Counted from the stretch's first letter, positions 9,422-17,230 are shown. The stretch: 33,285 nt of DNA from Meiothermus sp. (GCF_025056915.1 NZ_JANWVH010000027.1:1-33285), one strand, 5' to 3'. The notes: generated by a model not told the origin, from the letters alone. A program made the numbers and translations.

Positions 9422-10258
9422 ATGGCTCGAGGCCTCAACCGCGTGACCCTCATAGGCACCCTGACCCAAGACCCCGAACTGCGCTACACCGCTGGTGGAC
9501 TCGCCGTGATGGAACTCAACCTGGCCGGCAACGATGTGGTGATCGACGAGCAGGGCCAGACCCGCGAACCGGCCTGGTACCACCGGGTCAAACTGCTCGG
9601 CAAAAGCGCTGAGTTCTGGGGCGACACCCTGAAAGCGGGCATGGCCCTTTTTGTGGATGGCAAGCTCGAGTACCGCGCCTGGGAGCAGGACGGTCAGAAA
9701 AAGAGCAGCCTGGAAATAAGGGCCGACCGCATGGAGATTGTGAGCCTGGAAGGCAAGCGGGGCCAGCTGACCGTGACCGACGCCCGGGGGCAGGAGCGCC
9801 TCAAGGACGCGCTCAACCAGGTGATGCTGGTCGGCAACCTGACCCGTGACCCCGAACTGCGCTACACCCCCCAGGGAACCGCCGTGACCCGCCTTTCGCT
9901 GGCCGTGAACGAAAAGTTCACCACCCGCCAGGGCGGCGAGCAGGAAAAGGTGCACTATGTGGAAACTCAGGCCTGGCGCGAGCTGGCCGAGTTTGCGGCA
10001 GAACTCAAAAAAGGAGACGGAGCGTTCCTAATCGGACGCTTGGTGAACGACTCCTGGACCGCTCAAGATGGCACCAGGCGCTACACCACCCGTGTAGAGC
10101 TGAGCCGCCTCGAGCGACTTGCCCGTGGAACTGGACAAAGCACAGGTGGAAACAGTTCCCAGAGCGCTGCTGTGGCAGCCAAAGGCCGTACGGGCAAGGT
10201 AGATATTGACGAAGGCTTGGAAGACGATTTCCCACCTGAGGAGGATTTACCGTTTTGA
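9422..10258 (+). CDS. ssb: single-stranded DNA-binding protein, two OB folds
   Basis: SSB protects single-stranded DNA in replication and repair. The 278-residue chain has two OB folds in tandem, as in Thermus and Deinococcus, which act as a dimer rather than the usual tetramer. The repeat is visible: [18 protein letters not shown] near the N-terminus and [18 protein letters not shown] at about residue 125. A Gly/Ser/Gln linker precedes the acidic partner-binding tail, which ends PPEEDLPF. The start used is ATG 9422 (MARGLNRV, as in Thermus SSB); ATG 9416, two codons upstream, is closer to the AAAAAGGA site and is possible. Its stop overlaps the start of rpsR. Confidence 0.97.
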   Translation: MARGLNRVTLIGTLTQDPELRYTAGGLAVMELNLAGNDVVIDEQGQTREPAWYHRVKLLGKSAEFWGDTLKAGMALFVDGKLEYRAWEQDGQKKSSLEIRADRMEIVSLEGKRGQLTVTDARGQERLKDALNQVMLVGNLTRDPELRYTPQGTAVTRLSLAVNEKFTTRQGGEQEKVHYVETQAWRELAEFAAELKKGDGAFLIGRLVNDSWTAQDGTRRYTTRVELSRLERLARGTGQSTGGNSSQSAAVAAKGRTGKVDIDEGLEDDFPPEEDLPF

Positions 10259-10554
10259 GCACCAAGAAGATGTCCAACCGCGCCCCCAAGGGCGACCGCC
10301 AGGACCGTGAGCGGAGCGAGCGCGCAGTGCGCCGTGGGCGCAAGCCCAAAGTGGCCGCTGCTGTGGGCGCTTTCGACCTCAACGATTTCAAGAATGTGGA
10401 TATCCTCAAGCGTTTCCTGTCCGAAACCGGCAAGATTCTGCCCCGCCGCCGAACCGGACTCAACGCTCAGGATCAGCGCAAGCTGGCCCGCACCATCAAG
10501 CGGGCACGCATGATGGGCCTGCTGCCTTTCACCGAGAAGCTGGTTCGCAAATAG
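10255..10554 (+). CDS. rpsR: 30S ribosomal protein S18
   Basis: S18 pairs with S6 in the small subunit. The 99-residue product ends with [20 protein letters not shown] and [16 protein letters not shown], the S18 signature. The start is taken as TTG at 10255, overlapping the ssb stop by 4 nt, because the resulting MSTKK matches Thermus S18; an internal ATG at 10270 is the alternative. The ribosome binding site GAGGAGG lies inside the last codons of ssb, so translation is probably coupled. Confidence 0.96.
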   Translation: MSTKKMSNRAPKGDRQDRERSERAVRRGRKPKVAAAVGAFDLNDFKNVDILKRFLSETGKILPRRRTGLNAQDQRKLARTIKRARMMGLLPFTEKLVRK

Positions 10555-10566
10555 GGAGAGTGGAAG

Positions 10567-11016
10567 ATGAAAGTGATTCTGCTTGAACCTATGGAAAACC
10601 TGGGCGACGTGGGGGCGGTGGTCAATGTGAAGCCGGGCTATGCCCGCAACTACCTGCTGCCTCGAGGCCTGGCCACTTTGGCCACCGAAAGCAACCTCAA
10701 GACCCTGGAGGCCAAAATCCGCGCGCAGGCCAAAAAAGCTGCCGAGCGCAAGGCGGAGGCCGAGCGGCTGAAGGAACTTCTGGAGCCCATCACCCTAACC
10801 CTCAAGGTCAGGGCCGGCGACCAGAAAATTTACGGCTCGGTGACCAGCCGCGAGATTGCCGCGGCCCTCGAGGCCCAGCACCAGATCAGCATTGACCCCA
10901 AAAAGCTGGCCCTGGAAAAGCCCATCAAAGACCTGGGCGAGTACGCCCTGGCCTACAAGCCCCACCCCGAGGTGCCCATGACCCTCAAAGTCTCGGTGGT
11001 GGCCGACAAGGCCTAA
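10567..11016 (+). CDS. rplI: 50S ribosomal protein L9
   Basis: L9 has two globular domains joined by a long helix. The 149-residue product starts MKVILLEPMENLGDVGAVVN and continues VKPGYARNYLLPRGLA, the L9 signature. A charged helix rich in Ala, Lys and Glu occupies about residues 40-75, before the C-terminal domain with YGSVTSREIAAALEAQ. It begins 12 bp after rpsR with a GGGAGAGTGGAAG leader and is the last gene of the operon, followed by a strong terminator. Confidence 0.98.
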   Translation: MKVILLEPMENLGDVGAVVNVKPGYARNYLLPRGLATLATESNLKTLEAKIRAQAKKAAERKAEAERLKELLEPITLTLKVRAGDQKIYGSVTSREIAAALEAQHQISIDPKKLALEKPIKDLGEYALAYKPHPEVPMTLKVSVVADKA

Positions 11017-11060
11017 GGACGCCTTTGGCCAAAGGCTGAAAGCGAGCAGTGGCTGTACCC

Positions 11061-11086
11061 ATGCCGCCCTGGTGGCGGCATTTTTT
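11061..11086 (+). terminator. intrinsic terminator after rplI
   Basis: ATGCCGCC (11061-11068) and GGCGGCAT (11074-11081) form an 8-bp stem with a CTGGT loop and run into TTTTTT. It closes the rpsF-ssb-rpsR-rplI operon. Confidence 0.9.
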
Positions 11087-11152
11087 GTTGGCGTTGGTTC
11101 ACCTTGGGGTGGGCGGGATAAAGACGGGAATGATGCCAAATCTACGACCAGA

Positions 11153-11341
11153 GCGCTCTTCACGTATTATGAGCCATTCGAGTTCGAGAAAGCCTGGTTC
11201 TGAACAGAAGAGTGGCGGCCTGGAAACTCGAAAACATGCCTCTCGGCCCAGACGCAACGCAGACCAGCCTGCCTCACCAAGGTGAGGCACGTCTTTTTGT
11301 CCCTTCTCGTTTTCGTGGACGGCCACGTCTGTGAAGAGCGC
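11153..11341. mobile_element. MITE-like element, 189 bp
   Basis: The 11-bp sequence GCGCTCTTCAC at 11153-11163 is repeated inverted and without mismatch at 11331-11341. The last 52 bp of the right part (11291-11342) recur at 33234-33285 with 3 differences, so this is a dispersed repeat and not a chance pairing. There is no transposase gene inside, and the open frames across it resemble nothing I recognise. The three differences between copies change residues in the only shared frame, which speaks against a coding role. I could not identify a target duplication. It contains a terminator-like hairpin (11270-11298). Confidence 0.6.
11270..11298 (+). terminator. terminator-like hairpin inside the MITE-like element
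   Basis: TGCCTCACC (11270-11278) and GGTGAGGCA (11281-11289) form a 9-bp inverted repeat with a minimal loop, followed by CGTCTTTTT. It would act on plus-strand transcripts. It may be a structural part of the repeat instead. Confidence 0.5.
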
Positions 11342-11430
11342 GTTAGTTGAAGCGAGGGTGGCTTTTGTGGGGAAAGCCTGCCTGCATGTTTCGTTGCATC
11401 GGGCATGCATCGAATACCAGGGTCTTTAGA

Positions 11431-11886
11431 CTACGAATGAGAGAACTGGCTGTGATTTGATTCGGATGGTTTGAAGAAAAGCTTGCGGTTTTCGGGCCAG
11501 AACAGCCACACCAGCCCCAGCAGGGGCTGCACCAGTGGCAGAAAACCATAATCAATGCCAAAGTCGTGCCAGACCGTACGCCCAATCACTTCCGGCAGAA
11601 CCAGGCTCAGGGTGCCCACCAACAAAACCCCGACCATTTCGAACGAGAGGGCCCCTACGGAAACCCACCAGGCCCAGGGTTTGCGGTTCACGAAAGCGAC
11701 CGTGGCTACCAGGTAAATGGCTGCCGCCACCGCCGAAAGGGTGGGGGGGAAGTGGTCGGTTACGCCGGGCTTGAAGAAAAGCTGATACACCGCTCGAGCC
11801 CCCGCCGAAAGCGCCAGCAAGGGATAAGAAACGGCTAGGATCTGGCCAATAGCCCGGATCACCTGAGGGGTCAGAAGCGTGCGCAT
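11431..11886 (-). CDS. small integral membrane protein, unknown function
   Basis: The 151-residue product has about four hydrophobic segments: near 10-30, 47-68, 72-93 and 115-135. It has no motif I recognise; the C-terminus is polar (FKPSESNHSQFSHS). The ATG at 11886 has GGAGGT directly against it, too close for a normal ribosome binding site, and a -10 box 7 nt upstream, so the mRNA is probably leaderless. It is transcribed away from the iron-binding protein gene, and a Fur-like palindrome overlaps the expected -35 position. That suggests metal-dependent control, not a known function. Confidence 0.75.
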   Translation of the reverse strand: MRTLLTPQVIRAIGQILAVSYPLLALSAGARAVYQLFFKPGVTDHFPPTLSAVAAAIYLVATVAFVNRKPWAWWVSVGALSFEMVGVLLVGTLSLVLPEVIGRTVWHDFGIDYGFLPLVQPLLGLVWLFWPENRKLFFKPSESNHSQFSHS

Positions 11887-11893
11887 ACCTCCA

Positions 11894-11899
11894 AGTGTA
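11894..11899 (-). promoter_or_regulatory. -10 box of the membrane protein gene
   Basis: TACACT on the minus strand ends 7 nt before the ATG at 11886. The -35 region would fall in the palindrome at 11915-11929. Confidence 0.45.
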
Positions 11900-11914
11900 C
11901 CTTGGTTTTTGAGG

Positions 11915-11929
11915 TGCGAATGGTTCGCA
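11915..11929. promoter_or_regulatory. Fur-like operator
   Basis: TGCGAATGGTTCGCA is a 7-1-7 palindrome with six of seven arm positions paired. It resembles Fur-family boxes of the form TGCGAATNATTCGCA. It lies between two divergent genes, one coding for a ferric-iron binding protein. It overlaps the expected -35 of the minus-strand gene and lies 32 bp upstream of the plus-strand -35. Confidence 0.5.
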
Positions 11930-11961
11930 TTCTCAATACTTAGAAAAACCGACTGGAATAC

Positions 11962-11990
11962 TTGACTTTCAATCCTTACCCCAATAAACT
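11962..11990 (+). promoter_or_regulatory. promoter of the iron-binding protein gene
   Basis: TTGACT (11962-11967) and TAAACT (11985-11990) are separated by exactly 17 nt, close to the sigma-70 consensus. The predicted start is near 11997, giving a leader of about 40 nt. Confidence 0.75.
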
Positions 11991-11998
11991 CCCCCCTG

Positions 11999-12012
11999 AG
12001 TCGGGACCGACT
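11999..12012. promoter_or_regulatory. palindrome at the transcription start
   Basis: AGTCGG-GA-CCGACT is a perfect 6-2-6 inverted repeat immediately after the predicted start of the iron-binding protein transcript. CCGACT also occurs at 11949-11954. It could be a second operator or a small 5' hairpin. Confidence 0.35.
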
Positions 12013-12036
12013 TGAAAAAGTTACAGGAGGATCAAA

Positions 12037-13023
12037 GTGAACAATTATAAAGTCCTGGTCTTGCTTTTCCTGGCGATTTGGGGCTTGGGCCTGGCCCAGC
12101 AGCAGAGCCTGACTGTCTACACAGGCCGTGGGCAGGGGCTGGTAGAGCCGCTGGTGCGGCAGTTTGAGGCCGAGACCGGCATCAAGGTCAATGTCCGGTA
12201 TGGGCGCGACGCCGAAATCCTGGCTGCCTTGCAGGAGGAAGGGAGCCGCAGTCCCGCCGATCTCTTCTGGGCCAACACCGCCGGTGCTTTGGGGGTGGCC
12301 TCCGAGCGGGGGCTGTTCCTTCGCCTAGGCGACTCGATTACCCGGATTCCGACCAACTTTGTTCCGGCCAGCCGTCAGTGGGTTCCCCTAACCATGCGCC
12401 TGCGGGTTCTGGCTTACAACCCTGCCAAGGTGAAACCAGAGGAACTTCCCAAGAGCATTCTGGACTTGCCTAAGCTGACGCAGTACAAGGGTCGGATTGG
12501 CTGGACGCCCACCTACAGCAGCTTTCAGGACATGGTGGCTGCGATGATTGTTTTGCACGGCGAGGCCCGCACTCGGCAGTGGCTGAGCGAGATGAAGGCC
12601 CTCGAGCCTAAAGCCTATGCTTCCAACCCCGCCATGATGGAAGCCATCCGCTCGGGCGAGATTGACCTTGGCTCGACCAACCACTACTACATTCAGCGCT
12701 TTGTGCGGGCAGGACAGAACCTCGGCACCTACTACTTTGCTGATGGAGACGTGGGTGGGCTGGCCCTGGTCACGGGCGCGGGAATCCTGAAGACCAGCAA
12801 GAACCTTTCGACCGCCAATCGTTTCCTGCTGTGGCTGCTGTCGGCCAAGGGTCAGCAGTTCTTCGCCAGCGAGATTATCGAATACCCGGTGGCCAGGGGC
12901 ATCGTGCTTTCTTCTAACCTGCTGCCGATTGGCCAGGCGGTGGCCAAAAGCCCCAAGCTAGACTTCGAAAAGCTACCCCTCGACGCTGCGCTCAAGCTCC
13001 TGCGCGAGGCGGGTTTGCTGTAG
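12037..13023 (+). CDS. ferric-iron ABC transporter substrate-binding protein
   Basis: The 328-residue product is a secreted binding protein of the FbpA/FutA type. The N-terminus is a signal peptide (MNNYKVLVLLFLAIWGLGLAQ) with likely cleavage after GLA. The mature part begins LTVYTGRGQGLVEPLVRQFE and continues GIKVNVRYGRDAEIL, the usual opening of this family. The stretch EIDLGSTNHYYIQRF contains the paired tyrosines that bind iron in relatives. The start is GTG at 12037 with AGGAGG spaced 6 nt. No permease or ATPase gene is adjacent, so the transporter parts must lie elsewhere. A strong promoter, a Fur-like box upstream and a terminator downstream make it a single-gene unit. Confidence 0.9.
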   Translation: MNNYKVLVLLFLAIWGLGLAQQQSLTVYTGRGQGLVEPLVRQFEAETGIKVNVRYGRDAEILAALQEEGSRSPADLFWANTAGALGVASERGLFLRLGDSITRIPTNFVPASRQWVPLTMRLRVLAYNPAKVKPEELPKSILDLPKLTQYKGRIGWTPTYSSFQDMVAAMIVLHGEARTRQWLSEMKALEPKAYASNPAMMEAIRSGEIDLGSTNHYYIQRFVRAGQNLGTYYFADGDVGGLALVTGAGILKTSKNLSTANRFLLWLLSAKGQQFFASEIIEYPVARGIVLSSNLLPIGQAVAKSPKLDFEKLPLDAALKLLREAGLL

Positions 13024-13046
13024 CGGCAACAGAGCAATCCTCCCAC

Positions 13047-13078
13047 AGCAGCCGATGGTCAACCATCGGCTGCTTTTT
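13047..13078 (+). terminator. intrinsic terminator after the iron-binding protein gene
   Basis: AGCAGCCGATGGT and ACCATCGGCTGCT (13047-13059 and 13062-13074) form a 13-bp perfect inverted repeat with a minimal loop, followed by TTTTT. Confidence 0.92.
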
Positions 13079-13160
13079 GCGGGTCAAGCCAGGCGGGACC
13101 AGAGGGGCGAGCGCTGTTTTCAAAGGCCCCAGGGTACATTTATCCCGGCTGGTTTTCTGG

Positions 13161-13166
13161 CATACT
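13161..13166 (+). promoter_or_regulatory. possible -10 box of the DUF454 gene
   Basis: CATACT places the transcription start about 5 nt before the ATG at 13178. A TTTATC 16 nt upstream could be a weak -35. Confidence 0.4.
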
Positions 13167-13177
13167 GTTGAGAAGTT

Positions 13178-13597
13178 ATGAAGTCGCCCATCAGTCCTCT
13201 GCGTCCGCTCTGGCTATCCTTGGGGTTTTTCTTCGCCGGCCTGGGATTTGTTGGCACTGTGGTTCCGGGGATGCCCTCCACGGTGTTTTTTATCCTGGCG
13301 GCATACTTTTTTTCCCGTAGCAGCCAGCGTTTTCTTAACTGGGTGCTGAATCTGCCCAAGGTAGGGCCCCTGGTGCGCGACTACCGCTCAGGGCTGGGGA
13401 TGCCCCGCAAGGCCAAAATTTTCGCCCTGTGTATGTTGAGTTTTTTTGCGCTCACCAGCGCCATCTTTCTAATCCCGGTTTTTTGGGTCAAGGTATTGGT
13501 GCTGCTGCTGGGATTGGTGGGTTTCTGGTTCATCCACAGCCGAATTCCGACCAAGGAAATCGTACTGGCCCAACGCCAGGTGAGCGAAGCCCAGTGA
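13178..13597 (+). CDS. DUF454 (YbaN-type) membrane protein
   Basis: The 139-residue product matches the DUF454 pattern: a first membrane hairpin with LGFVGTVVPGMPSTVFFILAA (cited as the block VVPGMPST), then the family motif FFSRSSQRFLNW, a region ending DYRSGLGMPRKAK, and two more hydrophobic segments near 85-120. Family function is not established. The start has only a weak GAGAAG site and a -10 box very close by. It is a single gene whose 3' end is 6 bp from the convergent lipoprotein gene. Confidence 0.88.
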   Translation: MKSPISPLRPLWLSLGFFFAGLGFVGTVVPGMPSTVFFILAAYFFSRSSQRFLNWVLNLPKVGPLVRDYRSGLGMPRKAKIFALCMLSFFALTSAIFLIPVFWVKVLVLLLGLVGFWFIHSRIPTKEIVLAQRQVSEAQ

Positions 13598-13603
13598 GCT
13601 TTT

Positions 13604-14158
13604 TCATTTGATCACGGCAAAAGGCCGCCCGGTGGCTGAAATGCGGCCCTGGTTCAGGGTCAGGGTGCCCCCTGAGCTGCTGGCCCCTATTCGGATGGCC
13701 ACCCGAAAGCTACCTCGCCTTATCAGATCCAGAGCGTTCTTGTTTTGCGTATCGCTCAGGGTCAGATTTATCGTGATCTCACGGCTCGTGCCGACCGGCA
13801 CACTAAAGTTGCCTGCGCCAACTCCGAAATCGCCGCCAGAATTGTCGTTTACGTTGGAGTCGTTCTCAGGTGCTAGGCGCAGCTCGTAGTTGCCGCTAAA
13901 CGTTGAATCGCCGGTATTGGTCAGGTTGGCAATGACCAAAATCTGCCCGCGCTCGAGGATGTCTAGTTGAATGGGCAGGGGCACCAGGAGCCCTTCCTGG
14001 TTGGCCCCCGGAAACAGGAGTGAGCCCGAGCCCGAGGGGATGGTCAGGGTACGCTGGTTCTGCGGAATGAAGCTTAGGACGTTGACATTGATGGTGTAAC
14101 GGGTGGCGGCACTGCATCCCGCCAGCAGCAAGATAAACAGAAGGGCAAGTCTTGGCAT
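13604..14158 (-). CDS. predicted lipoprotein, unknown function
   Basis: The 184-residue product begins MPRLALLFILLLAGCSA, a lipoprotein signal peptide with lipobox LAGC and the lipidated cysteine at residue 15. The mature part is rich in beta-forming residues, glycine, serine and asparagine (for example NDNSGGDFGVGAGNFSVPVG), and looks like a surface or periplasmic beta-sandwich. It has no family I recognise. It begins 8 bp after the outer-membrane protein gene, so the two are almost certainly co-transcribed and may act together at the envelope. Confidence 0.85.
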   Translation of the reverse strand: MPRLALLFILLLAGCSAATRYTINVNVLSFIPQNQRTLTIPSGSGSLLFPGANQEGLLVPLPIQLDILERGQILVIANLTNTGDSTFSGNYELRLAPENDSNVNDNSGGDFGVGAGNFSVPVGTSREITINLTLSDTQNKNALDLIRRGSFRVAIRIGASSSGGTLTLNQGRISATGRPFAVIK

Positions 14159-14166
14159 AGCTCACC

Positions 14167-15543
14167 TCAAAATCCCAAACCCAGGCTCAGGGCGATACCG
14201 AACACGGTGTTGCCTACAACGGGCGCCCGGTGGGTGGTCAGGGCGGTGTCCAGGGTGAACCCCGGCCCTACGAAGCCGGCCCCCAGGCCCAGGCGAAAGC
14301 CGTTGTCGAAGCCTAATCCGGCCCGGAGCCGAGCAGGCCCCAGGCTGTACTCGCCGCCTACCCGGCCAAACAGGCTGGACTCGTAGCCCAAATCGCCGCC
14401 GACCATCAACTCGCCGACCTCGAGGGGAATGCGGGTGGCGGCATTCAGGAAGAAGGCGGGCACAAAGCCAAAGCTGCTGCGCTCGCCCTGCCCGCTGATG
14501 GGGTTGCTGGAGCTGCCATCCCACCGCAGCTCGGTACCGCTCCAGCGGGCAAAGCCGAGTGCATTGCGGATGCCAAGGCCCACCGTGGTGCCCTGGGCCT
14601 CCATGACCACGCCCACATCGGCTCGAGCCCCATAGCCATTGCCATTGCCCGGAAGGGTGTAAAACACGCTGCCCCGGTAAACCGGCGGCTGGTTGGGGTC
14701 GAACTGGCCCTGGGCATTGGTCTGAACGCCCGCGCTCAGGTTGGCCTCGAGGTAGGCCAGCCCATAAAAAGCCTCGCCCCGGGTGCCCACATACAGTTTG
14801 GCTGCACCAAGGTCGGGGATGGGCACATCGGGCAGCCGGGTGGCATAGCCGAACCCCACGCTAAGGCCGGCCTGGGCGCTACCCGCCAGGTTGAGGGCAT
14901 ACTCGGTGCTGGGTTGAAGCTGACCGCTCTTCAGTGCCTGGCGAAGGTTGTCGTTGGGTGAGAGGCCCAGGCCAAAGCCCCCCGCAAAGAGGCCAAAATC
15001 CAGGTACAGGTTGCTCCCCAGGGAGAACGGAATCCGCAGCAGGGGAGCAGGCGTCAGGGCCTTGCTGGCGCCCACCCCGGTCGGGGCGCCGAGGCCTAAG
15101 TCGAGGTTGATGGGGTTGCCCTGATAATCGGTAATCTGTACACCAGAGGCATCTACGTTGATCTGAATTTCGGGGTAGCCCGTATTGGGGTTGATGAAGG
15201 CCCTGGAGGAAGCCGGGTTAATCAGGAATTCGTAAGGGCGGGTGAGCTGGTCGTAGAAAGTGAGCCCGTCGAAAGGGCTATTCTCGCTGGTCAGGTTGGA
15301 AAGACCCCTCAAGGCGGGCAGGGGATTGCTTTCTGGCCGTAAAAAAAGGCCCGCAAGCCCGATGGGTAGCTGAAAGCCCTGGTCTGAACCATACAGGCCG
15401 CCCGGAAAAGCCGCGTAAGCCGGGTTGAGATAGGCCGCACCCGGGCCTGGCAAAACCAAACCGGCCATGCCCAGGCTGCGCACTCCTTGGGCCAGCCCGA
15501 GCCCCCCTAAAACGAACGCTAAAACCCATAACAGGTGCTTCAT
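14167..15543 (-). CDS. predicted outer-membrane beta-barrel protein (TraF_2-like)
   Basis: The 458-residue product has a signal peptide (MKHLLWVLAFVLGGLGLAQG) and then SLGMAGLVLPGPGAAYLNPA, a start seen in TraF_2 and FadL/OmpP1-like outer-membrane proteins. The rest is a chain of glycine-rich amphipathic strands such as YLDFGLFAGGFGLGLSP and LRAGLGFDNGFRLGLGAGFV. It ends in SLSLGLGF-type residues with a terminal phenylalanine, as in many barrels. Assignment rests on this pattern from memory, not a search. A TAAAAT box lies just upstream. It starts 26 bp after ruvC on the same strand and is followed by a lipoprotein gene. Confidence 0.75.
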   Translation of the reverse strand: MKHLLWVLAFVLGGLGLAQGVRSLGMAGLVLPGPGAAYLNPAYAAFPGGLYGSDQGFQLPIGLAGLFLRPESNPLPALRGLSNLTSENSPFDGLTFYDQLTRPYEFLINPASSRAFINPNTGYPEIQINVDASGVQITDYQGNPINLDLGLGAPTGVGASKALTPAPLLRIPFSLGSNLYLDFGLFAGGFGLGLSPNDNLRQALKSGQLQPSTEYALNLAGSAQAGLSVGFGYATRLPDVPIPDLGAAKLYVGTRGEAFYGLAYLEANLSAGVQTNAQGQFDPNQPPVYRGSVFYTLPGNGNGYGARADVGVVMEAQGTTVGLGIRNALGFARWSGTELRWDGSSSNPISGQGERSSFGFVPAFFLNAATRIPLEVGELMVGGDLGYESSLFGRVGGEYSLGPARLRAGLGFDNGFRLGLGAGFVGPGFTLDTALTTHRAPVVGNTVFGIALSLGLGF

Positions 15544-15552
15544 ACCGCCTAC

Positions 15553-15558
15553 ATTTTA
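15553..15558 (-). promoter_or_regulatory. possible -10 box of the outer-membrane protein gene
   Basis: TAAAAT on the minus strand would start transcription about 3 nt before the ATG at 15543. It overlaps the gap behind ruvC, suggesting a separate unit. No clear -35. Confidence 0.45.
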
Positions 15559-15569
15559 GGGCCGAACGC

Positions 15570-16064
15570 CTAGCCCACCTGTTTACCTGTCACCAGCGGG
15601 TGGTGAAAGCAGTGGGTTAGGGCGATGGCCAGCGCGTCGGCCAGGTGGGTGGGTTTGGGAAGGGTCTTGAGCCCCAGAATGGCCCGCACCATGTAGGCTA
15701 CCTGGTCCTTGTCGGCCTGGCCCTGCCCGACCAGAGCCTGCTTGACCTTGGGCGGCCCGTAGCCGTAAACCGGAATGGCAAGCTGGTCGGCGACCACAAA
15801 CACCGCCCCCATGGCCCAGCCGACCTTGTAGGCCAGCTCGTTTTGCCGGTAGAAAAATTGCTCCTCAACCGCGATGGCCTGGGGCTGGTAGGTGACGGCA
15901 ACCTGGTACAGGGCCCGGTATAGCTTGCCCACCCGGGCCGGGGCCGGCTCCCCGTGGGTGGTTCTGACCACTTCGCCGTGGAGCATCCGGGCCTGCTTGC
16001 CGACCTGCTCGACCACGCCCAGGCCCAGGTTGGTGATGCCGGGGTCTATGCCCAACACGATCAT
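15570..16064 (-). CDS. ruvC: Holliday junction resolvase RuvC
   Basis: RuvC is the endonuclease that resolves Holliday junctions with RuvAB. The 164-residue product begins MIVLGIDPGITNLGLGVVE. The four acidic and histidine active-site positions are visible: Asp7, Glu67 or Glu68 in AVEEQFFYRQN, and His140 and Asp143 in THLADALAIALTH. The start at ATG 16064 matches the family. A GTG at 16076 is in frame, and neither has a clear ribosome binding site. It lies 41 bp after ftsZ, at the end of the division cluster. Confidence 0.95.
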   Translation of the reverse strand: MIVLGIDPGITNLGLGVVEQVGKQARMLHGEVVRTTHGEPAPARVGKLYRALYQVAVTYQPQAIAVEEQFFYRQNELAYKVGWAMGAVFVVADQLAIPVYGYGPPKVKQALVGQGQADKDQVAYMVRAILGLKTLPKPTHLADALAIALTHCFHHPLVTGKQVG

Positions 16065-16105
16065 TGGGGGTCGCACCAGTGCGCTGCTGGTTATCGGTTC
16101 CGGGA

Positions 16106-17170
16106 TCAGTTGCCCCTTTTGGGCGGGTAGTCGCCATCCCCGTAGCGGATAAAGGCGGGGATGTCGAAGTTGCCCACATCCACATTGCTGGCAGGAAAGT
16201 CCATCAGGGGCCGGCTGCCGGGTTTGGCCACGACTGCGCTCTCGTTGAAGCCGGCGGCAATCAGGATCACCCGCATCTCGTCCTGGGCCCGGTTGTCGTA
16301 GGTGAGGCCATACAGCACGTCCACGTCCTCCATGCCGGTGGCTTCGCGGATGCGCTCCACCACGCTGCTGGCTTCCATCAGCGAGATGTCCTCGTCGCCA
16401 ACCACGTTGACCAGGAGCTTGCGGGCCCCATCCACCGAGCGATCCAGCAAGGGGCTCTGGATGGCCGACTGGGCTGCTTCAGACACCTTGTTCTCACCCC
16501 GACCTGCGCCGATGCCCATCAGAACCTGGCCAGCCCCGGTCAGCAGGGTGCGCACATCGGCAAAGTCGAGGTTGATCTGGCCGGGCAGGTTAATTACGTC
16601 GGTGATGCCCTTGACCCCGTGGTAGAGCACCCGGTCGGCAATCATGAAGGCATCCTTGGCCGAGACCTTTTTGTCCAGAGCATTGAGCAGGCGGTCGTTG
16701 GAGATGACCACCATGGCATCCACCTGTTCGCGCAGGCGCTTGATGCCCTCTTCGGCAGCGCGCAACCGGCGGGGGCCTTCCCAGGTGAAGGGGCGGGTGA
16801 CGACCCCTACTGTGAGCGCACCCAGGCTTTTGGCAATCTGCGCCACCACCGGGGCGCTGCCGGTGCCGGTGCCGCCTCCCATGCCGGCGGTGATAAAGAC
16901 CATGTCGGCGCCCTCGAGGTACTCACCGACCAGTTCCTCGGCCTCCTGGGCGGCTTTCTCGCCGATTTCGGGGTTGGCCCCGGCCCCCAGTCCCCGGGTT
17001 AGCTTATCGCCAAGCTGGATGCGTACATCGGCCAGGCTGGTGGCCAGAACCTGGGCATCGGTGTTGGCGGCAATGAACTCCACACCGGTGAGCCCCGATT
17101 CAATCATGCGATTGACCGCGTTGTTGCCTGCGCCTCCGAGTCCGATTACCTTGATCTGTACGTCACCCAT
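16106..17170 (-). CDS. ftsZ: cell division protein FtsZ
   Basis: FtsZ is the tubulin-like GTPase that forms the division ring. The 354-residue product has the N-terminal [13 protein letters not shown], the tubulin signature GGGTGTGSA at about 98-106, and the synergy region with [15 protein letters not shown]. The C-terminal partner-binding peptide appears as [14 protein letters not shown]. The linker between the GTPase core and this peptide is very short, roughly 20-25 residues. The ATG at 17170 has GGAGAGATT upstream. It follows ftsA by 60 bp and is followed by ruvC. Confidence 0.98.
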   Translation of the reverse strand: MGDVQIKVIGLGGAGNNAVNRMIESGLTGVEFIAANTDAQVLATSLADVRIQLGDKLTRGLGAGANPEIGEKAAQEAEELVGEYLEGADMVFITAGMGGGTGTGSAPVVAQIAKSLGALTVGVVTRPFTWEGPRRLRAAEEGIKRLREQVDAMVVISNDRLLNALDKKVSAKDAFMIADRVLYHGVKGITDVINLPGQINLDFADVRTLLTGAGQVLMGIGAGRGENKVSEAAQSAIQSPLLDRSVDGARKLLVNVVGDEDISLMEASSVVERIREATGMEDVDVLYGLTYDNRAQDEMRVILIAAGFNESAVVAKPGSRPLMDFPASNVDVGNFDIPAFIRYGDGDYPPKRGN

Positions 17171-17230
17171 AATCTCTCCTGGTGTCCTCGACTGATGGCG
17201 ATGGTGCTCTCTGCCAATCCGAAAATACCG

